Below, piece by piece: positions 1-5,694 of a DNA stretch of 5,694 nucleotides. The notes beneath the pieces were generated by a model. It did not search any database and had not been told where the DNA came from. It saw nothing but the letters and a program-made list of their open reading frames with translations. Both the position numbers and the translations under genes were made by a program. The DNA comes from Limnohabitans sp. (GTDB taxonomy: Bacteria > Pseudomonadota > Gammaproteobacteria > Burkholderiales > Burkholderiaceae_C). How positions within the stretch are numbered: position 1 is the first letter of the stretch; each line of letters begins with the position of its first letter. The DNA lies in the NCBI GenBank assembly GCA_030729445.1, contig JANQXJ010000093.1, forward strand, positions 1 through 5,694. Reading direction: 5' to 3'.

Positions 1-55
1 TCTTGAGGGGGTAGTGGCGAAAGCTGTGCGAGTTCGAGTCTCGCCGACGGCACCA
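1..55 (+). tRNA. tRNA-Leu (anticodon GAG), 3' part; 5' end outside window
   Basis: The window begins in the anticodon arm. The loop TTGAGGG is at 3-9, with anticodon GAG at 5-7, and the 3' strand of the anticodon stem (GGTAG) is at 10-14. A long class II variable arm follows at about 15-27, with a short stem closed by a GAAA tetraloop (16-18 with 23-25); this arm is typical of Leu, Ser and Tyr tRNAs. The T arm is GCGAG (28-32), loop TTCGAGT (33-39) and CTCGC (40-44), a perfect 5-bp stem. The 3' acceptor strand CGACGGC is at 45-51, the discriminator A at 52, which fits leucine, and the CCA end is encoded at 53-55. The D arm and 5' acceptor strand are cut off, so the acceptor pairing cannot be checked. 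GAG reads CUC/CUU leucine codons. The gene sits 66 bases before nuoA, a linkage I recall from Burkholderiales. Confidence 0.93.
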
Positions 56-121
56 GACAAACAGAAGCGCTTGGGCTCAAGGCTTGGGCGTTTCATTCGG
101 TCCTTAACCGGCAGTCACCAA

Positions 122-481
122 ATGAACCTCGAGCAGTACCTTCCTATTCTTTTGTTCATTCTGGTCGGCGTTGCTGTCGGCATCATTCCCCAGGTTTTGG
201 GCTACATCCTCGGCCCCAACAAGCCTGACGCGGAGAAAAATTCCCCCTACGAATGCGGCTTCGAAGCCTTTGAAGACGCCCGCATGAAGTTCGATGTGCG
301 CTACTACTTGGTGGCCATCTTGTTCATTCTGTTCGACCTCGAAATCGCCTTCTTGTTCCCCTGGGCCGTCGCGCTCAAAGAGGTGGGTTTGCCCGGTTTT
401 ATTGGTGTGGTGATCTTTCTGACCATTTTGGTCGTTGGTTTTGTCTACGAGTGGAAAAAGGGCGCCCTCGACTGGGAGTGA
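122..481 (+). CDS. nuoA: NADH-quinone oxidoreductase subunit A (NuoA)
   Basis: This is a small membrane subunit of complex I, homologous to mitochondrial ND3, which links the peripheral arm to the proton-pumping arm. The product is 119 residues, the usual length for the family in betaproteobacteria. Three hydrophobic helices are visible at about residues 6-28, 62-84 and 92-110. The loop between the first two carries the conserved YECG motif (43-46, Cys45), which corresponds to the ND3 loop that moves near the quinone site. The second helix holds the conserved acidic pair Asp72 and Glu74 (FDLE). I chose the ATG at 122 because protein similarity begins there. The frame is open back to a GTG at 14, but those 36 extra codons would run through the tRNA-Leu and encode basic, non-family sequence. 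No clear Shine-Dalgarno sequence precedes 122, which is unlike the other genes here. The stop is TGA, followed by 44 bases before nuoB. Confidence 0.96.
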   Translation: MNLEQYLPILLFILVGVAVGIIPQVLGYILGPNKPDAEKNSPYECGFEAFEDARMKFDVRYYLVAILFILFDLEIAFLFPWAVALKEVGLPGFIGVVIFLTILVVGFVYEWKKGALDWE

Positions 482-525
482 CCGTTTGCACTGACAACAA
501 CATTCAGCCTGCTTGAGGATTAAAA

Positions 526-1005
526 ATGATTGAAGGCGTGATGAAGGAAGGCTTTGTCACCACGAGTTACGACTCGGTGGTGAACTGGGCCAAAACCGGC
601 TCGCTTTGGCCCATGACCTTTGGTCTGGCCTGTTGCGCGGTCGAGATGATGCACTCGGCAGCTGCCCGTTATGACTTGGGTCGCTTTGGTGCCGAAGTGT
701 TCCGCGCCAGCCCGCGCCAAGCCGATTTGATGATCGTGGCGGGCACTTTGTGCAACAAGATGGCTCCGGCCTTGCGCAAGGTTTACGACCAAATGTCCGA
801 GCCGCGTTGGGTGATCTCCATGGGCTCTTGCGCCAATGGCGGTGGTTACTACCACTACAGTTATTCGGTGGTGCGTGGTTGCGACCGCATCGTGCCGGTG
901 GATGTGTACGTGCCGGGCTGCCCGCCCACGGCCGAAGCCCTGATCTACGGCATCATTCAGCTGCAGCAAAAAATCCGCCGCACACACACCATCGCGCGTG
1001 CTTGA
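526..1005 (+). CDS. nuoB: NADH-quinone oxidoreductase subunit B (NuoB), cluster N2 subunit
   Basis: The product (159 residues) is the PSST/NuoB subunit of the connecting arm. It holds the [4Fe-4S] cluster N2, the last iron-sulfur centre before quinone. The expected ligands are all present: the adjacent pair Cys36-Cys37 (in LACCAVEMMH), Cys102 (MGSCANGGG) and Cys132 (VPGCPP). Two further cysteines, Cys76 and Cys119, are not N2 ligands. It lies against NuoD at the quinone pocket and has no transmembrane segment, as expected for a peripheral subunit. The start is well supported: GAGGA at 515-519 sits six bases before the ATG, and no longer family-like extension exists upstream. The stop TGA is at 1003-1005, just before nuoC, so the two genes are probably translated from the same message with coupling. 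Length and motifs are normal. Confidence 0.98.
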   Translation: MIEGVMKEGFVTTSYDSVVNWAKTGSLWPMTFGLACCAVEMMHSAAARYDLGRFGAEVFRASPRQADLMIVAGTLCNKMAPALRKVYDQMSEPRWVISMGSCANGGGYYHYSYSVVRGCDRIVPVDVYVPGCPPTAEALIYGIIQLQQKIRRTHTIARA

Positions 1006-1010
1006 GAGAG
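1004..1010 (+). promoter_or_regulatory. Probable ribosome binding site for nuoC
   Basis: The purine run GAGAGAG overlaps the nuoB stop codon. Two in-frame ATG codons follow, at 1011 and 1017. The run directly abuts the first and lies six bases before the second, a normal Shine-Dalgarno distance. This favours 1017 as the nuoC start, although the difference is only two residues (Met-Thr). Confidence 0.55.
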
Positions 1011-1016
1011 ATGACG

Positions 1017-1625
1017 ATGACCAACTTCGCCATTCGCCCCGAAGACCTGCAAGACACTCTGGCTGTGGCCTTGGGTGACCGGGTCCAAAATATTTCTATT
1101 GCTTTGGGTGAGGTGACCGTTCATGTGAACGCACAGCATTATCTGAGCGTGATGCAGACCTTGCGCGACGCGCCAGGCTGCCAATTTGAACAACTCGTTG
1201 ACTTGGCGGGCCTCGATTACTCGGCTTATCGCGAAGTGGGCACCGATGGCCTACGTTTTGGGGTCACCGTGCATTTGTTGTCGGTGAGCCTGAACCAGCG
1301 TGTGCGTGTGAAAGTGTTGTGCCCCGATGACGACTTGCCTTTGGTCGATTCGGTCAACGAGATCTGGAACTCGGCCAACTGGTATGAGCGCGAAGCGTTT
1401 GACCTGTACGGCATCGTGTTTGAAGGCCACAACGACCTGCGCCGTATCCTGACCGACTACGGTTTCATTGGTCACCCCTTCCGCAAGGATTTCCCCCTGT
1501 CGGGTCACGTTGAAATGCGCTACGACGCCGAGCGTCAGCGCGTGATTTACGAGCCGGTGAGCATCGAGCCGCGTGAAATCACGCCACGCATCATCCGTGA
1601 AGAACACTACGGAGGCCTGAACTGA
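1017..1625 (+). CDS. nuoC: NADH-quinone oxidoreductase subunit C (NuoC)
   Basis: This is the 30-kDa subunit of the peripheral arm. It carries no redox cofactor and helps to assemble and hold NuoD, NuoB and the iron-sulfur chain. With the start at 1017 the product is 202 residues, normal for a stand-alone NuoC; with the ATG at 1011 it would be 204. The family signature lies at about residues 122-143: Tyr123-Glu-Arg-Glu126, Asp129, Tyr131-Gly132, then Gly137-His138, Asp140-Leu-Arg-Arg143. It is followed by the GHPFRKDFPLSGH segment (152-164). The C-terminal end (PREITPRIIREEHYGG) is also family-like. The frame is open upstream to 750, but that stretch overlaps nuoB in another frame and is not family sequence. 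In E. coli nuoC and nuoD are fused; here they are separate, with one base between the TGA at 1623-1625 and the nuoD ATG. Confidence 0.96.
   Translation: MTNFAIRPEDLQDTLAVALGDRVQNISIALGEVTVHVNAQHYLSVMQTLRDAPGCQFEQLVDLAGLDYSAYREVGTDGLRFGVTVHLLSVSLNQRVRVKVLCPDDDLPLVDSVNEIWNSANWYEREAFDLYGIVFEGHNDLRRILTDYGFIGHPFRKDFPLSGHVEMRYDAERQRVIYEPVSIEPREITPRIIREEHYGGLN
1611..1615 (+). promoter_or_regulatory. Ribosome binding site for nuoD inside the end of nuoC
   Basis: GGAGG lies within the last codons of nuoC, 11 bases before the nuoD ATG at 1627. The core matches the anti-Shine-Dalgarno well, but the spacing is at the long end. A ribosome finishing nuoC would pass over it, which fits coupled translation of the two subunits. 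Confidence 0.7.
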
Positions 1626-1626
1626 T

Positions 1627-2880
1627 ATGGCCGAAATCAAGAATTACACCCTGAACTTTGGCCCTCAGCACCCGGCTGCGCACGGTGTGTTGCGCCTGGT
1701 GTTGGAGCTCGACGGCGAAGTGGTGCAACGCGCCGACCCGCACATCGGCTTGCTGCACCGCGCCACAGAAAAATTGGCCGAGCACAAGACCTACATCCAG
1801 TCGCTGCCTTACATGGACCGCTTGGACTATGTGTCGATGATGTGCAACGAGCACGCTTACTGCCTCGCGATCGAGAAGATGTTGGGCCTGGAAGTGCCGA
1901 TGCGGGCGCAGTACATCCGCGTGATGTTCTCGGAAATCACCCGCATTTTGAACCACCTCATGTGGCTGGGCTCGCACGGCAACGACTGCGGCAGCTCCAC
2001 CATCCTGATTTACACCTTCCGCGAGCGTGAAGATCTGTTTGACATGTACGAGGCCGTGTCCGGTGCCCGCATGCACGCGGCTTACTTCCGGCCAGGCGGC
2101 GTTTACCGCGACCTGCCCGACAGCATGCCGCAGTACAAGGTCAGCAAGGTCAAGAACGCCAAGGCGATTGAGCAGCTCAACGGCAACCGCAAGGGTTCCT
2201 TGCTGGACTTCATCGATGACTTTACGCAGCGCTTTCCCAAGTGCGTGGACGAGTACGAAACCCTGTTGACCGACAACCGCATCTGGAAGCAGCGCACCGT
2301 GGGCATCGGCGTGGTGGCCCCTGAGCGTGCCCTGAATCTGGGCATGACCGGCCCCATGCTGCGCGGCTCTGGCTTTGCCTGGGACTTGCGCAAAAAGCAG
2401 CCTTACGACGCGTACGACCAAGTCGAGTTCGACGTGCCTGTGGGCAAAACCGGTGACAGCTACGACCGCTATTTGGTGCGTGTGCAGGAGATGCGCGAAT
2501 CCAACCGCATCATCCAGCAATGCGTGAAGTGGTTGCGTGCCAACCCCGGCCCGGTCATCACCGACAACCACAAGATTGCGCCGCCTTCGCGTGAAGGCAT
2601 GAAGTCCAACATGGAGGACTTGATCCACCACTTCAAGCTCTTCACCGAAGGTTTCCGTGTGCCCGAGGGCGAGGCTTATGCCGCTGTTGAACACCCCAAA
2701 GGTGAGTTCGGCATTTACATGGTGAGTGATGGGGCCAACAAGCCTTATCGCCTCAAAATTCGCGCCCCGGGCTTTGCCCATTTGGCCGCCCTCGATGAAA
2801 TGGCCCGTGGCCACATGCTGGCCGACGCGGTCGCGATCATCGGGACCATGGACATCGTTTTTGGAGAGATTGACCGATGA
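1627..2880 (+). CDS. nuoD: NADH-quinone oxidoreductase subunit D (NuoD), quinone-binding 49-kDa subunit
   Basis: The product (417 residues) is the 49-kDa subunit, related to the large subunit of [NiFe] hydrogenases, which forms most of the quinone pocket next to cluster N2 of NuoB. The N-terminal motif GPQHPAAHG (12-20) contains His19. The segment LPYMDRLDYVS (60-70) contains Arg65, Tyr68 and Ser70. By spacing and motif, His19 and Tyr68 match the histidine-tyrosine pair known to contact the quinone headgroup (49 residues apart, as in the mitochondrial protein). The conserved NEHAY, ILNHL, SGARMHAAYFRPGG and GSGFAWDLRK stretches are present, as is the C-terminal segment ending DIVFGEIDR. The protein is full length, with no cysteine-ligated cluster of its own, as expected. 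The TGA stop shares an ATGA overlap of four bases with nuoE, a strong sign of translational coupling. Confidence 0.98.
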   Translation: MAEIKNYTLNFGPQHPAAHGVLRLVLELDGEVVQRADPHIGLLHRATEKLAEHKTYIQSLPYMDRLDYVSMMCNEHAYCLAIEKMLGLEVPMRAQYIRVMFSEITRILNHLMWLGSHGNDCGSSTILIYTFREREDLFDMYEAVSGARMHAAYFRPGGVYRDLPDSMPQYKVSKVKNAKAIEQLNGNRKGSLLDFIDDFTQRFPKCVDEYETLLTDNRIWKQRTVGIGVVAPERALNLGMTGPMLRGSGFAWDLRKKQPYDAYDQVEFDVPVGKTGDSYDRYLVRVQEMRESNRIIQQCVKWLRANPGPVITDNHKIAPPSREGMKSNMEDLIHHFKLFTEGFRVPEGEAYAAVEHPKGEFGIYMVSDGANKPYRLKIRAPGFAHLAALDEMARGHMLADAVAIIGTMDIVFGEIDR

Positions 2881-3365
2881 TCTCTGAGTCAACAAAAGCA
2901 CGCTTTGCGCGTGAAGTGGCCAAGTTCCCTGCAGACCAAAAGCAGTCGGCCGTCATGGCTTGCCTGTCGATCGTGCAGCAAGAACAAGGCTGGGTCAGCC
3001 CCGAGAGTGAGCAAGTCGTGGCTGAGGTCTTGGGCATGCCCGTGATGGCCGTGCACGAAGTGACCACCTTCTACAACATGTACAACCAAAAGCCAGTGGG
3101 CAAGTTCAAGTTGAACGTTTGCACCAACCTGCCTTGCCAGTTGCGTGGTGGTGCCGATGCGCTGGCGCATCTGGAGCACAAGTTGGGCGTGAATGTCGGT
3201 GAGACGACTGCTGACGGCATGTTTACCCTTCAGCCCAGCGAATGCCAAGGCGCCTGCGCTGACGCACCGGTGATGTTGGTCAATGACCGACACATGTGCA
3301 GTTTCATGAGCCATGAAAAGCTCGACCAACTGATTGACAGCCTGAAGAAAGCCGAGGCCGCCTGA
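2877..3365 (+). CDS. nuoE: NADH-quinone oxidoreductase subunit E (NuoE), [2Fe-2S] cluster N1a
   Basis: This is the 24-kDa thioredoxin-fold subunit of the NADH-oxidising module, binding the [2Fe-2S] cluster N1a beside the flavin of NuoF. At 162 residues it has the normal length. An N-terminal helical region (about 1-70, including the family-like EVTTFYNMY at 61-69) precedes the ferredoxin-like domain. The four cluster ligands are visible: Cys82 and Cys87 (VCTNLPCQLRG), then Cys123 and Cys127 (SECQGACADAP). Cys29 and Cys141 are extra. Translation starts at the ATG at 2877, inside the end of nuoD, with GGAGAG at 2863-2868 eight bases upstream. The stop TGA at 3363-3365 shares its A with the nuoF ATG (TGATG), so nuoE and nuoF are also coupled, which suits the tight association of their products. 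Confidence 0.97.
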   Translation: MISESTKARFAREVAKFPADQKQSAVMACLSIVQQEQGWVSPESEQVVAEVLGMPVMAVHEVTTFYNMYNQKPVGKFKLNVCTNLPCQLRGGADALAHLEHKLGVNVGETTADGMFTLQPSECQGACADAPVMLVNDRHMCSFMSHEKLDQLIDSLKKAEAA

Positions 3366-4765
3366 TGAACGTCGAACAAATTCTGAGCCAATTCCAAGCC
3401 ACCGGCGTGGAAAGCTGCTTTCATGATCGCCACATCAACCCGCAAATCTATGCGGGTCTGAATGGCCGCAACTGGGGCATCAAAGATTACGAAGCGCGTG
3501 GTGGTTATGCAGCCTTGCGCAAGATCCTGGGCAAAGATGGCTCTGCGCCGAACGCCGAAACCGGCGTGGCGGGCATGACCCAAGACCAGGTGATCGCCAC
3601 GGTCAAAGAGTCCGGCCTGCGTGGTCGCGGCGGTGCGGGTTTCCCCACGGGCCTGAAGTGGAGCTTCATGCCCCGCCAGTTCCCCGGTCAAAAGTATTTG
3701 GTGTGCAACTCCGACGAAGGCGAGCCGGGCACTTGCAAAGACCGCGACATCATGGAGTACAACCCGCACACGGTGATTGAAGGCATGATCATCGCGGCGT
3801 ATGCCATGGGCATCAGCGTGGGCTACAACTACATCCACGGCGAAATTTTCCACACCTACGAGCGCTTTGAAGCGGCCCTCGAAGAAGCCCGTGCTGCCGG
3901 CTATTTGGGCGACAACATTTTGGGCAGCACTTTCAGCTTCCAGTTGCACGCCTCGCACGGTTTTGGCGCTTACATCTGCGGTGAAGAAACCGCTCTGCTT
4001 GAATCGCTCGAAGGCAAAAAAGGCCAGCCCCGCTTCAAGCCACCGTTCCCAGCCAGCTTTGGCCTTTACGGCAAGCCCACCACCATCAACAACACCGAGA
4101 CCTTCGCGGCAGTGCCTTGGATCATCCGCAACGGTGGTCAGGCGTATCTGGAATGCGGCAAGCCTAACAACGGCGGCACCAAGATCTTCTCGGTCAGCGG
4201 TGACGTGGAGCGCCCCGGTAACTACGAAGTGCCCATGGGCACGCCGTTTGCCAAGCTGCTTGAGCTCGCCGGTGGCGTGCGCGGTGGTCGCAAGCTCAAA
4301 GCCGTGATTCCTGGCGGTTCTTCATCGCCTGTGATTCCTGCCGATTTGATGATGAAGCTGACCATGGACTACGACAGCATCGCCAAAGAGGGCGGTTCGA
4401 TGTTGGGTTCGGGTGCGGTGATCGTCATGGACGAGACACGTTGCATGGTCAAGGCCTTGGCGCGTTTGTCTTACTTTTATTCGCACGAGTCTTGTGGCCA
4501 GTGCACACCTTGTCGCGAAGGCACAGGCTGGCTCTGGCGCATGGTGGACCGCATTGAACACGGCCAGGGCCGTGCCAGCGACATCGACATGCTCGACAGC
4601 GTGGCCGGCAACATCATGGGCCGCACGATTTGCGCCTTGGGTGATGCAGCGGCCATGCCGGTGCGCGGCATGCTCAAGCATTTCCGTCACGAATTTGTAC
4701 ACCTCATCGAGCACAAGACCTCCATGGTCGGCGCCGATGCAACAGCGGTGAAGACCCATGGTTGA
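3365..4765 (+). CDS. nuoF: NADH-quinone oxidoreductase subunit F (NuoF), NADH/FMN-binding, cluster N3
   Basis: This 51-kDa subunit oxidises NADH, passes two electrons to FMN, and sends them one at a time to the [4Fe-4S] cluster N3. The product is 466 residues. The glycine-rich nucleotide/FMN site GRGGAGFPTGLKW is at 87-99. The acidic motif NSDEGEPGTCKDR at 115-127 and the GAYICGEETALLESLEG-type motif at 201-217 complete the flavin and NADH pocket. A SLBB-like domain follows (roughly 270-340), then the N3 site: Cys377, Cys380 and Cys383 (ESCGQCTPCREG) with Cys423 (TICALGDAAAMPV). The start at 3365 overlaps the nuoE stop by one base and has GAGG at 3354-3357, seven bases upstream. The last eight bases overlap nuoG. 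A short low-conservation stretch at about residues 57-72 may be a lineage-specific loop. All catalytic motifs look intact. Confidence 0.98.
   Translation: MNVEQILSQFQATGVESCFHDRHINPQIYAGLNGRNWGIKDYEARGGYAALRKILGKDGSAPNAETGVAGMTQDQVIATVKESGLRGRGGAGFPTGLKWSFMPRQFPGQKYLVCNSDEGEPGTCKDRDIMEYNPHTVIEGMIIAAYAMGISVGYNYIHGEIFHTYERFEAALEEARAAGYLGDNILGSTFSFQLHASHGFGAYICGEETALLESLEGKKGQPRFKPPFPASFGLYGKPTTINNTETFAAVPWIIRNGGQAYLECGKPNNGGTKIFSVSGDVERPGNYEVPMGTPFAKLLELAGGVRGGRKLKAVIPGGSSSPVIPADLMMKLTMDYDSIAKEGGSMLGSGAVIVMDETRCMVKALARLSYFYSHESCGQCTPCREGTGWLWRMVDRIEHGQGRASDIDMLDSVAGNIMGRTICALGDAAAMPVRGMLKHFRHEFVHLIEHKTSMVGADATAVKTHG
4747..4751 (+). promoter_or_regulatory. Weak ribosome binding site for nuoG inside the end of nuoF
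   Basis: GGTGA lies six bases before the nuoG ATG at 4758 and matches the 3' part of the extended Shine-Dalgarno sequence (AAGGAGGTGA). It is weaker than those of nuoB, nuoD and nuoE. The start is also fixed by protein similarity, and translation is probably helped by coupling to nuoF across the 8-base overlap. Confidence 0.5.
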
Positions 4766-5522
4766 AATAGAACTCGACGGTCAGAAAGTGGAAGTTGCCG
4801 AGGGCAGCATGGTCATGCATGCCGCCGAAAAAGCGGGCACCTACATTCCCCATTTCTGCTACCACAAGAAACTCTCCATCGCAGCCAACTGCCGCATGTG
4901 CCTGGTGGAGGTCGAAAAGGCCCCCAAGCCCATGCCCGCTTGCGCCACGCCTGTCACACAAGGCATGATCGTGCGCACCAAGAGCGACCGGGCGATTGCG
5001 GCCCAAAAGTCGGTCATGGAGTTTTTGCTGATCAACCACCCGCTGGACTGCCCCATTTGCGACCAAGGTGGCGAGTGCCAGTTGCAAGACTTGGCCGTGG
5101 GTTACGGCGGCAGCACCTCCCGCTACGAAGAAGAAAAGCGCGTGGTCTTCCACAAAGAAGTCGGCCCGCTCATCAGCATGGAAGAGATGAGCCGCTGCAT
5201 CCACTGCACACGTTGCGTGCGATTTGGCCAAGAAGTGGCCGGTGCCATGGAGCTCGGCATGTCCCACCGTGGTGAACACGCCGAGATCGAAACCTTCTTG
5301 GGCCAGACCATCGACTCCGAGTTGTCCGGCAACATGATCGACATCTGCCCCGTGGGCGCTTTGACCAGCAAGCCTTTCCGCTACCACGCACGCACTTGGG
5401 AGTTGTCGCGCCGCAAGTCGGTCGCGGCGCACGATTCGTCCGGTGCCAACCTGATTGTGCAGGTCAAGAACAACCAGGTCATGCGCGTGGTGCCCCTGGA
5501 AAACGAAGACGTCAACGAGTGA
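4758..5522 (+). CDS. nuoG: NADH-quinone oxidoreductase subunit G (NuoG), N-terminal part ending at an in-frame TGA
   Basis: This is the 75-kDa iron-sulfur subunit that carries electrons from NuoF toward NuoB. As read, it stops after 254 residues, whereas NuoG is normally some 700-900. The ferredoxin-like domain (about 1-78) has the [2Fe-2S] N1b ligands Cys34, Cys45, Cys48 and Cys62. The His-Cys domain has the N5 ligands His94, Cys98, Cys101 and Cys107. The next domain has the N4 ligands Cys147, Cys150, Cys153 and Cys197. From about residue 210 the first part of the molybdopterin-oxidoreductase-like region begins. The cysteines that bind the extra cluster N7 in E. coli are absent, as in most complex I. 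The frame then meets TGA at 5520-5522, in a conserved stretch, and continues family-like beyond it. The truncated product would keep the N1b, N4 and N5 sites but lose the large C-terminal domain. Whether this is a mutation, a sequencing error or recoding cannot be settled here. Confidence 0.93.
   Translation: MVEIELDGQKVEVAEGSMVMHAAEKAGTYIPHFCYHKKLSIAANCRMCLVEVEKAPKPMPACATPVTQGMIVRTKSDRAIAAQKSVMEFLLINHPLDCPICDQGGECQLQDLAVGYGGSTSRYEEEKRVVFHKEVGPLISMEEMSRCIHCTRCVRFGQEVAGAMELGMSHRGEHAEIETFLGQTIDSELSGNMIDICPVGALTSKPFRYHARTWELSRRKSVAAHDSSGANLIVQVKNNQVMRVVPLENEDVNE
5520..5522 (+). other. In-frame TGA interrupting nuoG
   Basis: The codon follows Val-Asn-Glu and precedes Trp-Ile-Ala-Asp-Arg-Asp-Arg-Phe. 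From memory, betaproteobacterial NuoG reads NEC-W-(I/L)-(S/A)-D here, so TGA replaces a cysteine codon by one base change; mitochondrial and alphaproteobacterial proteins have Glu at this place. The codon is not a cluster ligand. All six complete genes in the window use TGA as their stop, so this is not a reassigned genetic code. Confidence 0.85.
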
Positions 5523-5694
5523 TGGATCGCTGACCGCGACCGTTTCTCGTACGAAGCTTTGAACAGCGCCGAGCGCCTGACCCAGCCCATGCTTAAGCAG
5601 GGCGGCGAGTGGAAGACCGTCGACTGGCAAACCGCCCTGGAATACGTGGCCAACGGCCTGCGCAACATCCAGCGCGACCACGGTGCGGGCAGCA
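5523..5694 (+). pseudogene. nuoG: nuoG continuation after the in-frame TGA, cut by window end
   Basis: Fifty-seven codons continue in the same frame as the N-terminal part, with no shift, and run off the window. They encode typical NuoG sequence: DRDRFSYEALN, then a KQGGEWKTVDWQTALEYV-type segment, the start of the molybdopterin-oxidoreductase-like domain that is structural and cofactor-free in complex I. The only in-frame ATG after the TGA is at 5589, without a Shine-Dalgarno sequence, and it lies inside the domain. The ATG that overlaps the stop (5522) is in another frame and meets TGA after three codons. I therefore see no credible separate start. The piece is either the second half of an interrupted gene, or part of one intact gene if the TGA is an error or is read through. 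Confidence 0.8.

Noticed and set aside
71..108. Possible sigma-70 promoter in the tRNA-nuoA gap (TTGGGC and CTTAAC-like boxes)
   Set aside because: No pairing of these boxes gives acceptable spacing with a convincing -10, so I do not report a promoter.
14..121. N-terminal extension of nuoA from a GTG at 14
   Set aside because: It would translate tRNA-Leu sequence into a basic, non-family peptide. The ATG at 122 gives the usual 119-residue protein.
750..1010. Upstream extension of the nuoC frame within nuoB
   Set aside because: It overlaps nuoB out of frame and has no NuoC-like sequence. The ATG codons at 1011 and 1017 give the correct length.
1591..2901. Long open frame on the minus strand (436 codons) opposite nuoD
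   Set aside because: It lies fully opposite a well-conserved gene, its product resembles no family I know, and it is rich in His, Val and Ala, as expected when G/C-ending codons are read backwards. I see no ribosome binding site or context for it.
3230..3958. Minus-strand open frame (242 codons) across the nuoE/nuoF junction
   Set aside because: It is antisense to conserved cluster and flavin motifs, has biased shadow composition and no recognisable family.
4758..5522. TGA read as tryptophan through an altered genetic code
   Set aside because: All six complete genes in the window end at TGA and use TGG for Trp, so TGA is a normal stop codon in this organism.
5522..5533. Possible restart at the ATG overlapping the nuoG TGA (TGATG)
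   Set aside because: This ATG is in a different frame and reaches TGA at 5531-5533 after three codons, so it cannot produce the rest of NuoG.
4704..5681. Minus-strand open frame (325 codons) opposite the end of nuoF and the visible part of nuoG
   Set aside because: It is a composition shadow like the one opposite nuoD. It covers the TGA site, but the plus strand clearly encodes NuoG on both sides, so it does not explain the interruption.

Overview
This window is the front part of a respiratory complex I (NADH:quinone oxidoreductase, NDH-1) operon in the order nuoA-nuoB-nuoC-nuoD-nuoE-nuoF-nuoG. All genes are on the plus strand. It opens inside the 3' half of a tRNA-Leu gene (anticodon GAG) and ends inside nuoG. 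The separate nuoC and nuoD genes (fused in Escherichia coli), the 119-residue NuoA, the tRNA-Leu directly before nuoA and the moderately high GC content point to a betaproteobacterium of order Burkholderiales. Protein wording suggests Comamonadaceae (Limnohabitans, Rhodoferax or a relative). The family-level placement is from memory of related sequences, not from a search.

Layout: 1-55, end of tRNA-Leu with encoded CCA; 56-121, leader without a recognisable terminator; 122-481, nuoA (membrane subunit); 526-1005, nuoB (cluster N2); 1017-1625, nuoC; 1627-2880, nuoD (quinone site); 2877-3365, nuoE (cluster N1a); 3365-4765, nuoF (NADH, FMN, cluster N3); 4758 onward, nuoG (clusters N1b, N4, N5). 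From nuoD to nuoG the genes overlap by 1 to 8 bases, which indicates one translationally coupled transcript. There is no gap over 300 bases without a gene.

Together NuoE, NuoF and NuoG form the NADH-oxidising module. NuoB, NuoC and NuoD form the connecting arm that delivers electrons to quinone, and NuoA anchors this arm to the membrane part, whose other genes (nuoH to nuoN) would lie beyond the window. All iron-sulfur ligands expected in the complete genes and in the N-terminal part of NuoG are present.

The one real anomaly is an in-frame TGA at 5520-5522 in nuoG. The reading frame continues open and family-like on both sides of it to the window end. The affected codon is one where I expect cysteine in betaproteobacterial NuoG, so a single base change (TGC or TGT to TGA) explains it. 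A sequencing error or recent nonsense mutation is most likely. Selenocysteine recoding is conceivable but weakly supported. Otherwise the window is ordinary core metabolism, and I see no mobile element, CRISPR array, or new system.
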